DNA from: Cerioporus squamosus
Lineage: Eukaryota > Basidiomycota > Agaricomycetes > Polyporales > Polyporaceae
Direction: 5' to 3'
DNA length: 64,000 nt
NCBI GenBank assembly: GCA_022592435.1
Contig: JABYQS010000045.1
Location: 124,001-188,000, forward strand
The translations under genes and the position numbers were made by a program. Within the stretch, counting starts at the first letter, position 1. Each line of letters opens with the position of its first letter. The notes beneath the pieces were generated by a model. That model saw only the letters and a list, made by a program, of their open reading frames with translations. It was not told where the DNA came from and ran no database searches. Of this stretch, positions 11,601-21,334 are shown one piece after another.

Positions 11601-12034
11601 GAGAAATTGAGAGCATCGGGCTCCGTCGAGGACAGTTGATAATCAGAAGTGGGGAGGCCGATGCTGTTGATGCTGTTGTACACTGAGTGGGTGGTATTGT
11701 TTTGCGATCCTGGATGGAAGAAGTCTGTACTGTGCTGATGGGACTTGAGATGACTGGCGAAAGCGTGGTTTGGGGAGTCTGCACGGGGGACAAGCTGGGA
11801 TTGCATGGATATGTGGTACGGCATGGAGGGTGAACCGACCGAGGACGCAGTCGACATAGACCCATATGTGGTCGCGGACGCGCCGGCCGCCTCTGAGTCA
11901 GATGAGGAAACCGGCTCCGCGTCCCCCTGAGCGTCGATGTTGTCGAGGAGCGACCTGTTGAGATAGCCCTCGTCGGTGGACTGGGAAGGGGTGAATGTGG
12001 GATGTGGGCGTCGAGCAGCGAGAGAGGAGGTCAT
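8640..12034 (-). CDS. Whi3/Scw1-type RNA-binding protein with two RRM domains
   Basis: Whi3-type proteins bind mRNAs, often cell-cycle or cell-wall messages, and can form condensates through low-complexity tracts. Exons are 12034-10925, 10859-9249, 9194-9017 and 8953-8640 (3,213 nt, about 1,070 aa). The last two are divided by a probable 63-nt intron (9016-8954) that keeps frame if retained. The first 350 residues are Ser/Gln/Asn-rich. RRM1 starts near residue 356 ('[21 protein letters not shown]'), is split by an insertion and ends near '[20 protein letters not shown]'. An Arg/Glu-rich stretch and a Ser/Pro-rich linker follow. RRM2 is near residues 855-945 ('[13 protein letters not shown]', '[17 protein letters not shown]', '[13 protein letters not shown]'), then a Gln/His and Pro-rich tail. 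The frame is open upstream of 12034, but that stretch looks like leader. Confidence 0.88.
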
Positions 12035-13443
12035 GATGAACAATGGACAACAATAGGAACGAGCAAGGAGGGGTAGAGAGACAGGAAGAGAGGACGACGA
12101 AGCGAGGGACAATTCAGAGTTCAAACATGAACAGCCGGGGCGGCGACGAGGAGAGCTGAGCAGGAAAACGCGTGCGACTGCCTTATAGATACAGACAGGC
12201 GAAGGACTAGAGCAGATTGGGGCAGTAGAGTAGGCGAGGACGAGGTGCAGGGATGAGGGGATGCGCGACGCGTGCGAGTGAAGCTGAAGGAGCGAGTGAC
12301 GCGGGGAGTTGAGAGCGATGCGCGAGGCAGCGGTAGAGATAGCAGCAGGGGCAATAGATAGAGGAGGCTGGGGGACGTTTCGGACAGCGAGGAGAGGGGT
12401 GCGCTCGCTGTGGCTGGCGTCGAGCAAGGGCTCTGATCGAGGATGTGGGTCAGAAGGCGGGCGGCCGGACACCCCGGACTGCACAACGCCCCCATTCAGC
12501 CCGCGCCCCTTTCCCACGCACGGGCCATTCCGTGTACAAACCTTGACAAACCTAACCTTAATTTCCAAACAAGCCATGCACGTGATGGATCCCAGCACTC
12601 ACCAGCGTCTACGCTCCGCCAGTCTCGAGGGCGTCGTCATTGTTCGCCCAGCTGGGGAAGGCGCATACAGCCAGCCCTTCGTTGTGCAAGGCGACAATGG
12701 AAGTGCATGTTTGGCCACAGTTTGCGTGTGGTTGCTCAACCACAAGAGTCGAGCAGAGCAGCGAACACGCGTACGAGCAGCTGAGGAGAGAAAGCGAACA
12801 TGGCGGTCGGCGGCAAGCTGAGAGGATGGTGGAAGGAGGAGGAAGGAAAGAGGCAGACTCGGAGGTCAAGGACGCTCTCGTCTCGTGGGCCACGCGAACT
12901 TCGGTCCCTTCACAGTGATATTCAATATTTACTGCCGAATCTAACCCCGTTCTTTTCGTTCTCCCGGACGCAGCGCTGCAAGCTCCAATCAAACCAGTCT
13001 GGCTCCTGCCCTTGTATTCGAGGACACGTTGACAAGAACGCGATTACTGTTCGAATCACTACTGTAAGTATGCGATTGAATAACCTTCATAGACTATGCC
13101 TAGGGGTAGTGCCGTGAACTACCCAGATACTATAACAATGACATGCACAAGACGTACAGATGCCATGGTATCCGAAGCTGCGATGGGATAATGTCCGAGA
13201 ATATATGGGCCCGGGAAAGAGAGAACACGCAAGAGAGTCGGGACGAGACCACACCGCTCCCTGGCCGTACCACGCGAGACAAGTAAAACTCGTGCCAACA
13301 TGGGTTATGAAGGTCTTGCAGATGCCAGAAACTAGCTAGACACGGCGTGAATCCATGCAACTGGTGGGATGGCTGGTCGTCACAACTCACCTGCACGACC
13401 GTCCTGCGGCAAACGAGCGTTCGTACAGCGCACGAAAAGCCTG
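12035..13443. other. Intergenic region / long leader upstream of the RRM gene
   Basis: This gap holds about 1.4 kb between two minus-strand genes. The part nearest 12034 has no stops for about 190 codons in frame with the RRM protein but has poor, repetitive Ser/Pro/Leu composition, so I treat it as 5' leader. I see no recognisable gene in the rest. Confidence 0.45.
12181..12186 (-). promoter_or_regulatory. TATA-like element upstream of the RRM gene
   Basis: The minus strand reads CTATAAGG here, about 150 bp before the ATG at 12034. This distance suits a TATA box with a short leader. Motif only; no other support. Confidence 0.3.
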
Positions 13444-13833
13444 TCACCTCGCGAACGTTCCCGCCTCCGCCCTTGCCTCGCCTGCTCTGATGGCCTCAAC
13501 CTCCAACCCCATCATAAAGCTCACAAACGTCAAGATCGCAACGGCCCATATTGCGGCACTAATAAAGCGCCATCGGGCTCGATGGTTTGCCTCCGCAACG
13601 GCGTACGGCGAGCGAGGATCGTAGTATGGTAGCAGCTGTGCCTGCTGAGCTATTGGCGTGGGCCCATAGTACGGAGTATGTGCAGGGAAGGCCAACGGCG
13701 AGACGGGACTGCTCGTGCTCGTCGACGGGGCCGCCTGGTTCGCCGACAGATGCTGCTGGTGCGCCTCGGGGTGTTCCGAGTACGCTGGCGGCGGCGTCGT
13801 GGGCTTTCCGGACTGCTGAGTGGCACCAGACAT
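13444..13833 (-). CDS. Small single-pass membrane protein with PPxY motif, function unknown
   Basis: This is a single-exon 129-aa protein. The ATG at 13833 is preferred over the upstream open frame because the preceding residues have no clear character. The N-terminal half is hydrophilic with 'TPPPAYSEH' (a PPxY motif, the kind bound by WW domains of Nedd4/Rsp5-type ligases) and many Pro, Gln, Ser and Tyr residues. 'RARWRFISAAIWAVAILTF' starts a hydrophobic segment of about 22 residues near the C-terminus, followed by a short acidic/Arg tail, so it is probably tail-anchored or type II. I do not recognise the family. A role as Rsp5 substrate or adaptor is only a possibility raised by the motif plus membrane span. 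Confidence 0.6.
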   Translation of the reverse strand: MSGATQQSGKPTTPPPAYSEHPEAHQQHLSANQAAPSTSTSSPVSPLAFPAHTPYYGPTPIAQQAQLLPYYDPRSPYAVAEANHRARWRFISAAIWAVAILTFVSFMMGLEVEAIRAGEARAEAGTFAR

Positions 13834-14286
13834 GAGCGTGCAGTGAGGGGAAGGTGACAGGCTGCACGCAACTTGAGCACGCGCACCCAGGCGACCGCTG
13901 ATTATGAAGTCACTGAACCCTAACCCCAGAGAACCACCAGAACATGCGGAACCAAGTACCTGCCATGTACTACTAGTACTGGCATGCACGTTTCACAAAC
14001 GCGTACCCTACCTACTGAGTACTAGCTAGCTGTACTGAGTACCAAGCTCCTCAAGCGAGAGGCCAAGGGTATGCGGGGCACAAATGGCTATGGAGAGTGG
14101 TAGTGCACTGCCAAGCCTATGTCCGGCGGGTTTCTTGGAGCTGCCCAGAACGTTGACCAGACACGAAATTGCGGATTGTCAGCTCGAGTCTAGGTAGCAT
14201 GAACTGAGAGGATGTGACTGTAGTACCTGTGGTCCACTTCGGCCAACCTGCATGGAGAACGCCATCCTCGAAGACCTTCGGGATGC
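13834..14286. other. Intergenic region with clustered AGTAC/GTACT palindromes
   Basis: No gene was recognised. Between about 13960 and 14045 the motifs GTACTACTAGTAC, GAGTACTAGCTAGC and CTGTACTGAGTACC crowd together. They lie upstream of the small membrane protein gene, so they may belong to its promoter. Confidence 0.4.
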
Positions 14287-15267
14287 TCAGCACCCAATCC
14301 GACGACCGCGTCCGAGTCGTACCGCAGCCGACGCGAGCTCCTCGCAGACGAGTTCCTTGACGAGGGCCTCGAGCGAGAACACCTCCGCGAGGACGTTCAG
14401 CTCCAGTATAGGGCTATACCCGACCACTAGGCGTCGTATTGGGTGGTCATGTACGCGGGACGAAAGGACTTGCTTCACTGCCTCGACGTCCTTGCAGTAC
14501 GCAGGAACGTGTTGCAGAGCGTGTCCAGGTTGGGACACGCGACAGATCCGTCTCTCGAAGGACGCAACAGACGGAGCGCGTCGTCGATGTCGGTATACCA
14601 TCCGTCTGGGCTAACATAACGGGGCTGGCTGATAACCAGGCCTTTGAGACCCGGGAAGCGTCCGAGGACGCAGCGAATGCCGTTGTAGTAGTCGTCCTCC
14701 GCGTATTCTAGCCAAAGTTCCTCAATGGCCGAGCACCATGGGTAGGACCGGTCAAATTGGGCGCGCAGATCGCGCCAGGGGTCAATATGGAAGCTGACGG
14801 GATTGGCATCGTTCATCCCGAGACACAGGGAACTACGCCCCCCGAAGGTTGGCGTGAAGTCCAACTTCGTGCCTTCGATGTTGAAGGCTCGGATACGCAA
14901 ACGACGTGTAGTCCTCTTCGCACCGATGTAGTTTCAGAAGCTGGTTAACGATATCGTGACGCGAGAGGGAGAACGCGGGGACGGCTGAAGAGCGCCGCGT
15001 ATAAGGGGAACGATCCGACTGCGGTACGCATCGAGAAGACCGACCCGAGCATGATGTGGCATTGAGTTGGATAGGCGATGGCTGAGGTTAGTCTCTCGAC
15101 CGCGGTAGTCATCCTGGTGATAGGGAAGTCGAACCACAAGTACCGCAATCGGTCCAAGGTAGCCCTGGTGCTGCCGGCGCGCAGTGCTGTACGAAGCTCG
15201 AACTGTATGTTGCGGATGTATAGAGCCTCCAGCTTCGGACTCCCGGAGAAGAAGCTGGCGAAGTCAT

Positions 15268-15293
15268 CTGCACCCCATGTCTGCACCCCATGT
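15268..15293. repeat. 13-bp tandem duplication inside the F-box gene
   Basis: CTGCACCCCATGT occurs twice back to back (15268-15280 and 15281-15293). Removing one copy rejoins the frames on the minus strand to give 'TTWGADDFASFFSGSPKLE'. Confidence 0.85.
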
Positions 15294-15749
15294 CGTGCCG
15301 GTTACACTTGCGTGAGAGAGCGAAAAGTGCGTTAAAGCGGGGAAGTTGTTGGATGGCAGGAAGGGAACTGAGGCAAGCTGCAGTGACCGCAGCTTACTCG
15401 GGAGGGGACGCCCGGACTTTGAGAACAGCGTCAGACGAGGACCGACGTCGGAGTGGAGGTCGAGAGAATGTTCAATAGTACATTCCTCAAGTTGACTAGC
15501 CTCGAGATCGGTAAGGAAGGTCACCATCGCGCGACGGAGCCGCGAAGGAGGTTTGGCGTTCTTCGAGATGTTGATATGCAACCCACGGATCCGGTCGCCG
15601 ACCTCGCCAACACTCCTGAGGGTCTTGTAGAACGATTTAAAGGAGAATTCTTGCGACAAGAAATCTTGCAAGAAGACGCTACTGGCACTTATTTTCGAAG
15701 TGTAGATAGCGTCGGATATCGAGACTGTGAGAGGTACGCGGGCGCTGCG

Positions 15750-15777
15750 GGCGAGGTCGCTGCGGCGAGGTCGCTGC
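15750..15777. repeat. 14-bp tandem repeat inside the F-box gene
   Basis: GGCGAGGTCGCTGC occurs twice in direct succession (15750-15763, 15764-15777). The reading frame of the F-box protein changes across it by one base; a third copy would restore frame. Confidence 0.85.
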
Positions 15778-16256
15778 TGTCAACCCGGACCCGACCACAA
15801 CGTGTGACCATAGGAGAGGAGCACTGAGAGCGATGTCTCGCCACCTCCGACAAACGAGTAGGAGGGGGTGCAAAGCCCTAGCGTTTTGGACAGTGTACGA
15901 TCGCGGTACTAGGTAGCGAGGCCCTGCGGTCTCTACAGGCGTCCTGACAAACGAGAATATACGTGTCAAGACTTCAATAGGCACCCGGTTAATCGGAGCG
16001 TGCTCGCTATGAAGCAATTCAGCCAAGATGGTAGCATCCCGGAGAATTGTCTTCAACGATCAAAACTAGCGGTCATGCGTCAGGAGTCGATGCCTCTGTG
16101 ACGGTACAAATGTACTTACCAGCTGCTCGTTGAGTCTGAGATCATCGTGCACATCAGCGTGCGCAAATGGTGGTGCTCAAGCTACAGAACATACCGTGCA
16201 CCTCGTCTAACTCCGACGTTTCCAGGTTCCTCAATAAGTTGTCCCGCCTCTCTGCA

Positions 16257-17023
16257 AAGTTGTTTCAGACGATCCATCCGAGTCTTGCTTAATGATCTAG
16301 CCTGTCCCAATGTATAGCCAGCGAGACCTCTGGGTGCAAAGTTGGGTACGACCGGGGTCACGCCAAGAGAGCGGTGAGTGGACTGTGGAGGCACAGAGCA
16401 AGAAATTGACGCGACGCGTCGCGTCACGTCGCACACCACGATGTTCGCGCTCATGTGCCGAAGTCCCCAGACCTATCTATTGCACTGCACTTCACTGCGC
16501 CTAGCAAGTGCCGAAGGACGCGCTATAGCAGGCTGTCAGTGAGGCTAGTCCTTCCGGTGCTGAAGCCCCATGCATTGAAACAGACCTTCCAGTGTGAACT
16601 CGCGCAAGTCTGATTGTCTCTGAATCATGGTTGTAAAGCGATCGATGAATTCGAGAGGTATCGGACGTAAGTTCTCTATCTGATAGTACAAGGACAACCG
16701 GATATCCAGAGCCTGCCACAGTCCCTGCGCGAGGAGAGCTGGAGAAAAGCATAACGACCGGGATTGAATCTCAAAACCAAGTCCAGGACATGCAAAGAGA
16801 TGCTGCCGATGCGAAAGTCGAATGCGAGGTTCGTGTCCTGTTGTACCATACTTCACTGGAAAATGGACATGGGCCATGTGCAATGGAGGAAGGAGCGGTG
16901 GTGAGGGGATGTTAATACACAATATACAGTAGGCCCAGCCTGGCTGTCGTGGTAAAACGCGAATACACGCCAGCGGCGGGCAGTACTTGCCATATAGCTT
17001 GAATATGGCGTAACGGCAGTGCT
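16257..17023. other. Intergenic region between the F-box and coiled-coil genes
   Basis: No convincing gene. A minus-strand open stretch at 16545-16922 is leucine-rich in its second half but has no recognisable domain. The 20-bp palindrome at 16407-16426 lies here. Unassigned 5' exons of the F-box gene may also fall in its left part. Confidence 0.4.
16407..16426. repeat. 20-bp perfect palindrome containing ACGCGT
   Basis: TGACGCGACGCGTCGCGTCA equals its own reverse complement. The centre contains ACGCGT, the MluI cell-cycle box sequence bound by MBF/Swi6-type factors in other fungi. It lies upstream of the F-box gene on the minus strand. Confidence 0.8.
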
Positions 17024-20000
17024 TTACCGCTTCTTTTTCTTCTTACCGCCCCTGGTGTTCGTCGTAGTAGCGGCACTAACGGCCGAAGCGACCGGTGACG
17101 ACGCGCGAGCCAGCGGAGGTGGTATGACCGGACTAGGCTCAATATCAGCCAGCGGCGTCGTAGTACGGCGATACGGAGACCTGTGGGCAACGACGCTATC
17201 TGTGAGCTGCTGAAGACACGGAAAGACAAGATAACTTACGCAGGCACCACTGGGGAAGTAATGGGCGTCGGCTCAGGAATAGGGATCGGTATAACCGGCT
17301 CAGGCACGGGGAGCGACATCGCTGGAGCCGCAGGAGAGTACAAGTTCCTACCTCCGCCCATGAGCGGCGATCTCGGTCTTCCGGCCTCAGACGGCGGACG
17401 CGTGCCTCCAAAGACAGAACTGCGTGCAGTCGGCCCTCCCACAGCAGATCCCGAGGTGGAGCCAGACACAGATGTGGGAAGCGGCACGCGCGCTGCGCGG
17501 TTACTATACGAGCCCAGGCTGTTGCTCGTGCTCGAGCGTGGGGTGGGCGGCACAGGGTACTGGACGTTGGCAGGTACGGGCGCCTCCGCGTATGCCGGGC
17601 CCATCGAGCGAGTCGAGAGTTTGCGCGTGCGCGCGGGCGGGGTGGTGAGGGAGTCTGCGGAGCCCAGACCAGTCGACACGCTCGAGTCGTCGGAATCGTC
17701 GTCCTGTCGCTTGATGGCAGAGCGCGTGTATGGTTCCTTCGCGTTGCGGCTCGAGCCCGCGGACTGCGAACTCCTGCTTGACGGTTGAAGCGGGATGACA
17801 GGAGGAGGTCCTTCGCCGCCGGGGAAACCACCTGGAATGCCAGACTCCGAGCGCACGGAGGGAGTGGCACCATAGACTGACGGAGGGAGAGGGACGCCTG
17901 CTGGACCGACCGTACTGCCCCCATACGACGAAGGCGGCAGTGGAACGCCCGCTGGCCCACTTATGCTGCTGCCTATCGGGGATGGCGGGCCAGTAGGGAC
18001 AAACCCAGAAGGTAGCGCACCCCACGACCCACTCATCATCACAGGTGGTGGAATGACGGGGCTAGTTACGGGGGGAGGTTGCGTTGAAGGATCAGGTTCC
18101 GTAGGAGTTGCAGGTAATGGCCGATCAGCATCCTCCGCACTGAGGAACGAGCGATGCGGTTCTGCGCCCTCGGTCCGTGAGATGTTTGACTCCGGACGAG
18201 AGGGAGGTTCGACGTTGAATGTGATCTCGTTCGACGACATGCTCCCTCTGTTCTGTGGGGTATGCTGGGGCGGAGGGGGTCGCAAGCTCGGAGCAGGTGC
18301 AACGATCCCGGGGTTTGGCGACTCCGGAGATGAGTGCGGAGAGTGGGGAGGCGCATAGATATTCTGTGCGCGGGAGAGGTTGTCCCTGCTGGAGTACCTG
18401 TGTACGCTGGGAGTGCCAGCACTGGGTGCCCTCTGCACGGTCGGGGTACCTCCCCGTGGAACGCTGTATACGGTAGATGCACCGACACTGGGAGCTCTGT
18501 GTACGCTGGGAGTGCCACCACGTGGCACGCTGTACTGGCTGGCCGGAGTGCTGCCTCTAGGCACGCTCTCGGCACCTCCATACCTGTCGTATGCGCCTCG
18601 TTCGCGAGGAGGCTCATAACGAGGGGTCGTGCTTTCCGGGCCAGGCGAACGAGAGCGATAACTGTTCTCAGGACCGGGAGAGCGAGTTCGGTAAGTGTTC
18701 TCGGGACCAGGCGAGCGAGAGCGGTAACTACCCTCATCTCTGCCGTAACGGGGCGTGTTGCTCCTGCTGTAGTAGTCTTCGTCAGAGCGAGCGAGGTTCT
18801 CCCTGCTCCGAGTGTACCGCGGCGTCGTGTCTGGGTACGAGGGGTTCTGCGGCGGTGGAGGGTTCTGAGGGGAAGGAGGGATCGGCACAGGCATGCCCGG
18901 GGTAGGTGTAGGCATCTGGAAGCTCTGCGTAGACAGCTGCAGAATAACAGGTCAGGAGATGTGTTGACTATATGCAATGGTTACATACGTTGGGTAAGCC
19001 GTACACCGGCGATGATGATGATGAGCGTTCGCGCTCCTCGGCAATCGCGCTCAGAACGTTTGGTCGCTCGCGTGCATGGGGTCTCAGAGTGGGCACACTG
19101 GGAGTAGGGGGCCCAAGGATCTCGAATTGCGACATCGTGGTGGACTGCGACTCGGTGGAATTCCTCCGCCTGTGCCTGGGTCTCCTGCTAGGCTCAGGGT
19201 CGGAATTAGCAGGAGGCGGGATCATGACGGGCTCTTCCGGGATGTTCTTCACGTTGTTGAGCACCGCTGACAAGGGCGGCGACGGTGACGGTGGAGGCGG
19301 GGCCATCTCATGTGGGGGCGGAAGTCGAATGCGTCCGTCGTCAATCTGGGGTATCCAGCCATCTGGGGGTATGTCAACCGGTGGGTGTGAAGGCGAGAGA
19401 ACATTTTGAACGGGAATCGGACGTATTTCTGGCTGCGAAGGCGTTCTAGTAGGAGGTCTAACGGGTGCAGCAGCCGGAGTGGGTATACGTGCGGGGCTAG
19501 TGATCGGTGGTGGAACCGGGAGGTTGTCGTCCAGAGTCTGGGTATAGTTGGCCGTGGGGATCGACTCTTCGGAAGATGACGGTCTTGAGATGTGCACCGG
19601 CTCATATTGACGCGTCCGAGGGGTCTCGTAGTCCATCTCAGTGACCGGCGCAGAGGTATACGCCCGTTCGGTATCTGCACGCCCACGTTCATATCCCGCG
19701 GCGCGGCCTTCTTCGTATCCCACAACCCGACCTTGTGCGAGACCTTCCTCCAGGCCCTGTCTCCTGCCTTCCTCCTTCGCCTGCATGATAATCTTCTCTT
19801 CCTTCAGCCTCCTCGCCATGCTCCTTGCCTTCGCCGCCGCCTCTTCCGCGTCGACCCTCTGCGACTCCAACGCGTCGATGATCTTCTGCGCCCTGCGTAG
19901 CTCCTCCCTCGCATTCTCGTACTGCAGCTTGTACATTCTCAGCTCCTCGTTAGCACGTGCGGATGCCTGCTCCGCCGTGATCTTCGCCTCGTTCGCCGAC

Positions 20001-20314
20001 TTGAAGAGGGCAAGCACCTCACGGGTCTTGTTCTCCGCCGCATCTGCGCGCTGCCGTTCGGCCTTGAGCTGCTCCGTGAGCGTGTACAGGGTGCGCTTCA
20101 GATCCATCGTCTCGCGCTCCCGCGAGATCAGGACGCGGGCGACGTCGCGCATGGAGCTGAACGTGTTGGGGCGGTCAGGTCGGTCATCCTTGGAGCGTCG
20201 ACGTCGTGAATGCTCGCTGATGCTAGAGCGTGCTGAGCGGGACGGGGGGTGTATGTCGACGGGTGATTCAGAGGGAGATCCGGAAGAAGAGGTAGAAGCC
20301 TCGGAGGAGTCCAT
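17024..20314 (-). CDS. Coiled-coil, proline/serine-rich repeat protein, function unknown
   Basis: Exons are 20314-18989, 18936-17240 and 17180-17024 (3,180 nt, 1,059 aa). After a Ser-rich start, residues of about 55-225 form a long predicted coiled coil (heptads in 'LKRTLYTLTEQLKAERQRA', 'ARANEELRMYKLQYENARE', 'IIDALESQRVDAEEAAAKA'). It ends in a Gly/Glu/Arg repeat 'EEGRRQGLEEGLAQGRVVG'. The rest is Pro/Ser/Arg-rich and disordered, with tandem repeats: three 11-residue units (YRSRSPGPENT-like) and longer units with 'YSVPRGGTPSVHRAPS'. The C-terminus is basic (GGKKKKKR). I do not recognise a family; a cytoskeletal or scaffold role is only suggested by the shape. Exon 3 was chosen because the GTAAGT donor phase fits only the acceptor before 17180. 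Confidence 0.75.
18390..18560 (-). repeat. Coding tandem repeats (about 66 nt) in the coiled-coil gene
   Basis: The encoded segments 'VPRGGTPSVHRAPS' recur two to three times with small changes. Nucleotide copies visible on the plus strand include variants of GTACACCGTGGGAGTGCC-like text around 18410-18540. Confidence 0.6.
18629..18727 (-). repeat. Three 33-nt coding repeats in the coiled-coil gene
   Basis: Three near-identical 33-nt units encode YRSRSPGPENT, YRTRSPGPENS and YRSRSPGPEST. They are in frame, so unit gain or loss would not break the protein. Confidence 0.7.
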
Positions 20315-21334
20315 AATACAGCGTGAAGTAGTGTACAATCTGTGACGTCTTAGCTCGCTGCTCGCGCACACGGAACTTGGCACGTACCCAGGTCGATCGT
20401 GAGCTCGTGAGCATGCAGGTCTGTAGCCAAGTCAGTTCCAGAGTAACTGTGGCGTAATAGATGCCGTTTTGCGAGAACGCCGAGCTCTTTACTCACCGTG
20501 AACAATGCGGAAAGTGGAAGGTGTCGCGGCGATGGTGTCCAAAGCAAACACTGTAGCGCCGCCCATGGCTCACAATTAGCCTCGATTAGACGCGTATGCA
20601 ACGAGGCAATTGACGTAATGAAACAGCACTGTAGAGCGATCTCAGGGTGTGTTTAGTATCTTTTGGTCTGTGAAGAACGACCGGATGCCGACGGGAAGAC
20701 CACATACTTATGGTGGAACTTGGAAGGGATGATATAGGCGTAACAAGCTGCGGCACAATTTTTGAAGGGTGCGGCGGACCGCGGTGGGCGCAAGGCGGCG
20801 GGTGAATGCGCTCGACGTCCTGACACAGTGCCCCAACGTTCACCCTACCAAAAGACATGTCATAGTCTCATACAGTATGTCTGACCACCTTCCAACCTTC
20901 GCGATCTTTCGCGATCGAATGTTTTAAGCATTTGACGACGAGGAGTGGAGCCTTGAAATGAACGGCTTCGAACGCTTCTCTCGTGCCCGGCGATCTACGC
21001 CTGCTGATCTGCGTTGTACGAGTACATGCATGTGTTGTGAGTTGCCCCGAGTCAGTGGTTGGGTAAAAGTAAGGCAGCTACTTCCCTTATCTTGCTGGGT
21101 AACTAGCGAATATTGTATTGACATGGGCTACATAGAGTATACATGCAAGGCGAACAACATGATATGACGTGATGTGACTATGGATGAGGAAGGGCAAGAG
21201 AGCAAGGCAAACGATGTGCACAGGTAGTGATGAGGGAGAGGGTAGAAGAAAGGGATGAGGTAAAACCGGGAGCAGGGGAGGAGAGCGGAAGATCGGAAGG
21301 AAGCGGACGACGAGAAAGACTGAGACACGAGAGA
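20315..21334. other. Intergenic region
   Basis: About 1 kb between two minus-strand genes: the leader/promoter of the coiled-coil gene and the 3' region of the nucleoporin gene. No gene, RNA or strong repeat was recognised. Confidence 0.45.

Larger units (their letters stand above)
14287..16256 (-). pseudogene. F-box / leucine-rich-type protein gene, broken in several places
   Basis: The upstream part encodes 'INRVPIEVLTRIFSFV' and 'LLLVCRRWRDIALSAPLLWSHV', the F-box signature of many basidiomycete SCF adaptor proteins, preceded by a short exon with 'ETSELDEVH'. Downstream segments ('LSQEFSFKSFYKTLRSV', 'SKLRSLQLASVPFLPSNNFP', 'SGSPKLEALYIRNIQF', 'AIEELWLEYAEDDYY', 'LKGLVISQPRYVSPDGWY') resemble leucine-rich repeats. 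These pieces are in order but in different frames. I see a break at a 14-bp tandem repeat (15750-15777), a 13-bp duplication (15268-15293), a frame change plus an in-frame TGA at 14936-14934, and a one-base loss near 14500. The 5' exons could not be resolved. The gene may be a true pseudogene or damaged by sequence error; the density of breaks favours decay. Confidence 0.6.

Noticed and set aside
10892..12598. Start of the RRM protein at 12598 instead of 12034
   Set aside because: The extra 188 residues are low-complexity and without domain; a TATA-like element at 12181-12186 falls inside the stretch.
13040..13075. GTTCGAATC resembling a tRNA B box
   Set aside because: No A box, acceptor stem or cloverleaf could be formed around it.
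15268..15777. Short direct repeats considered as CRISPR-like
   Set aside because: Only two adjacent copies each with no spacers, inside a eukaryotic gene.
16545..16922. Minus-strand open frame of 125 codons with a leucine-rich half
   Set aside because: No splice partners, no recognisable domain and no start context. It may be a gene fragment, but cannot be supported.
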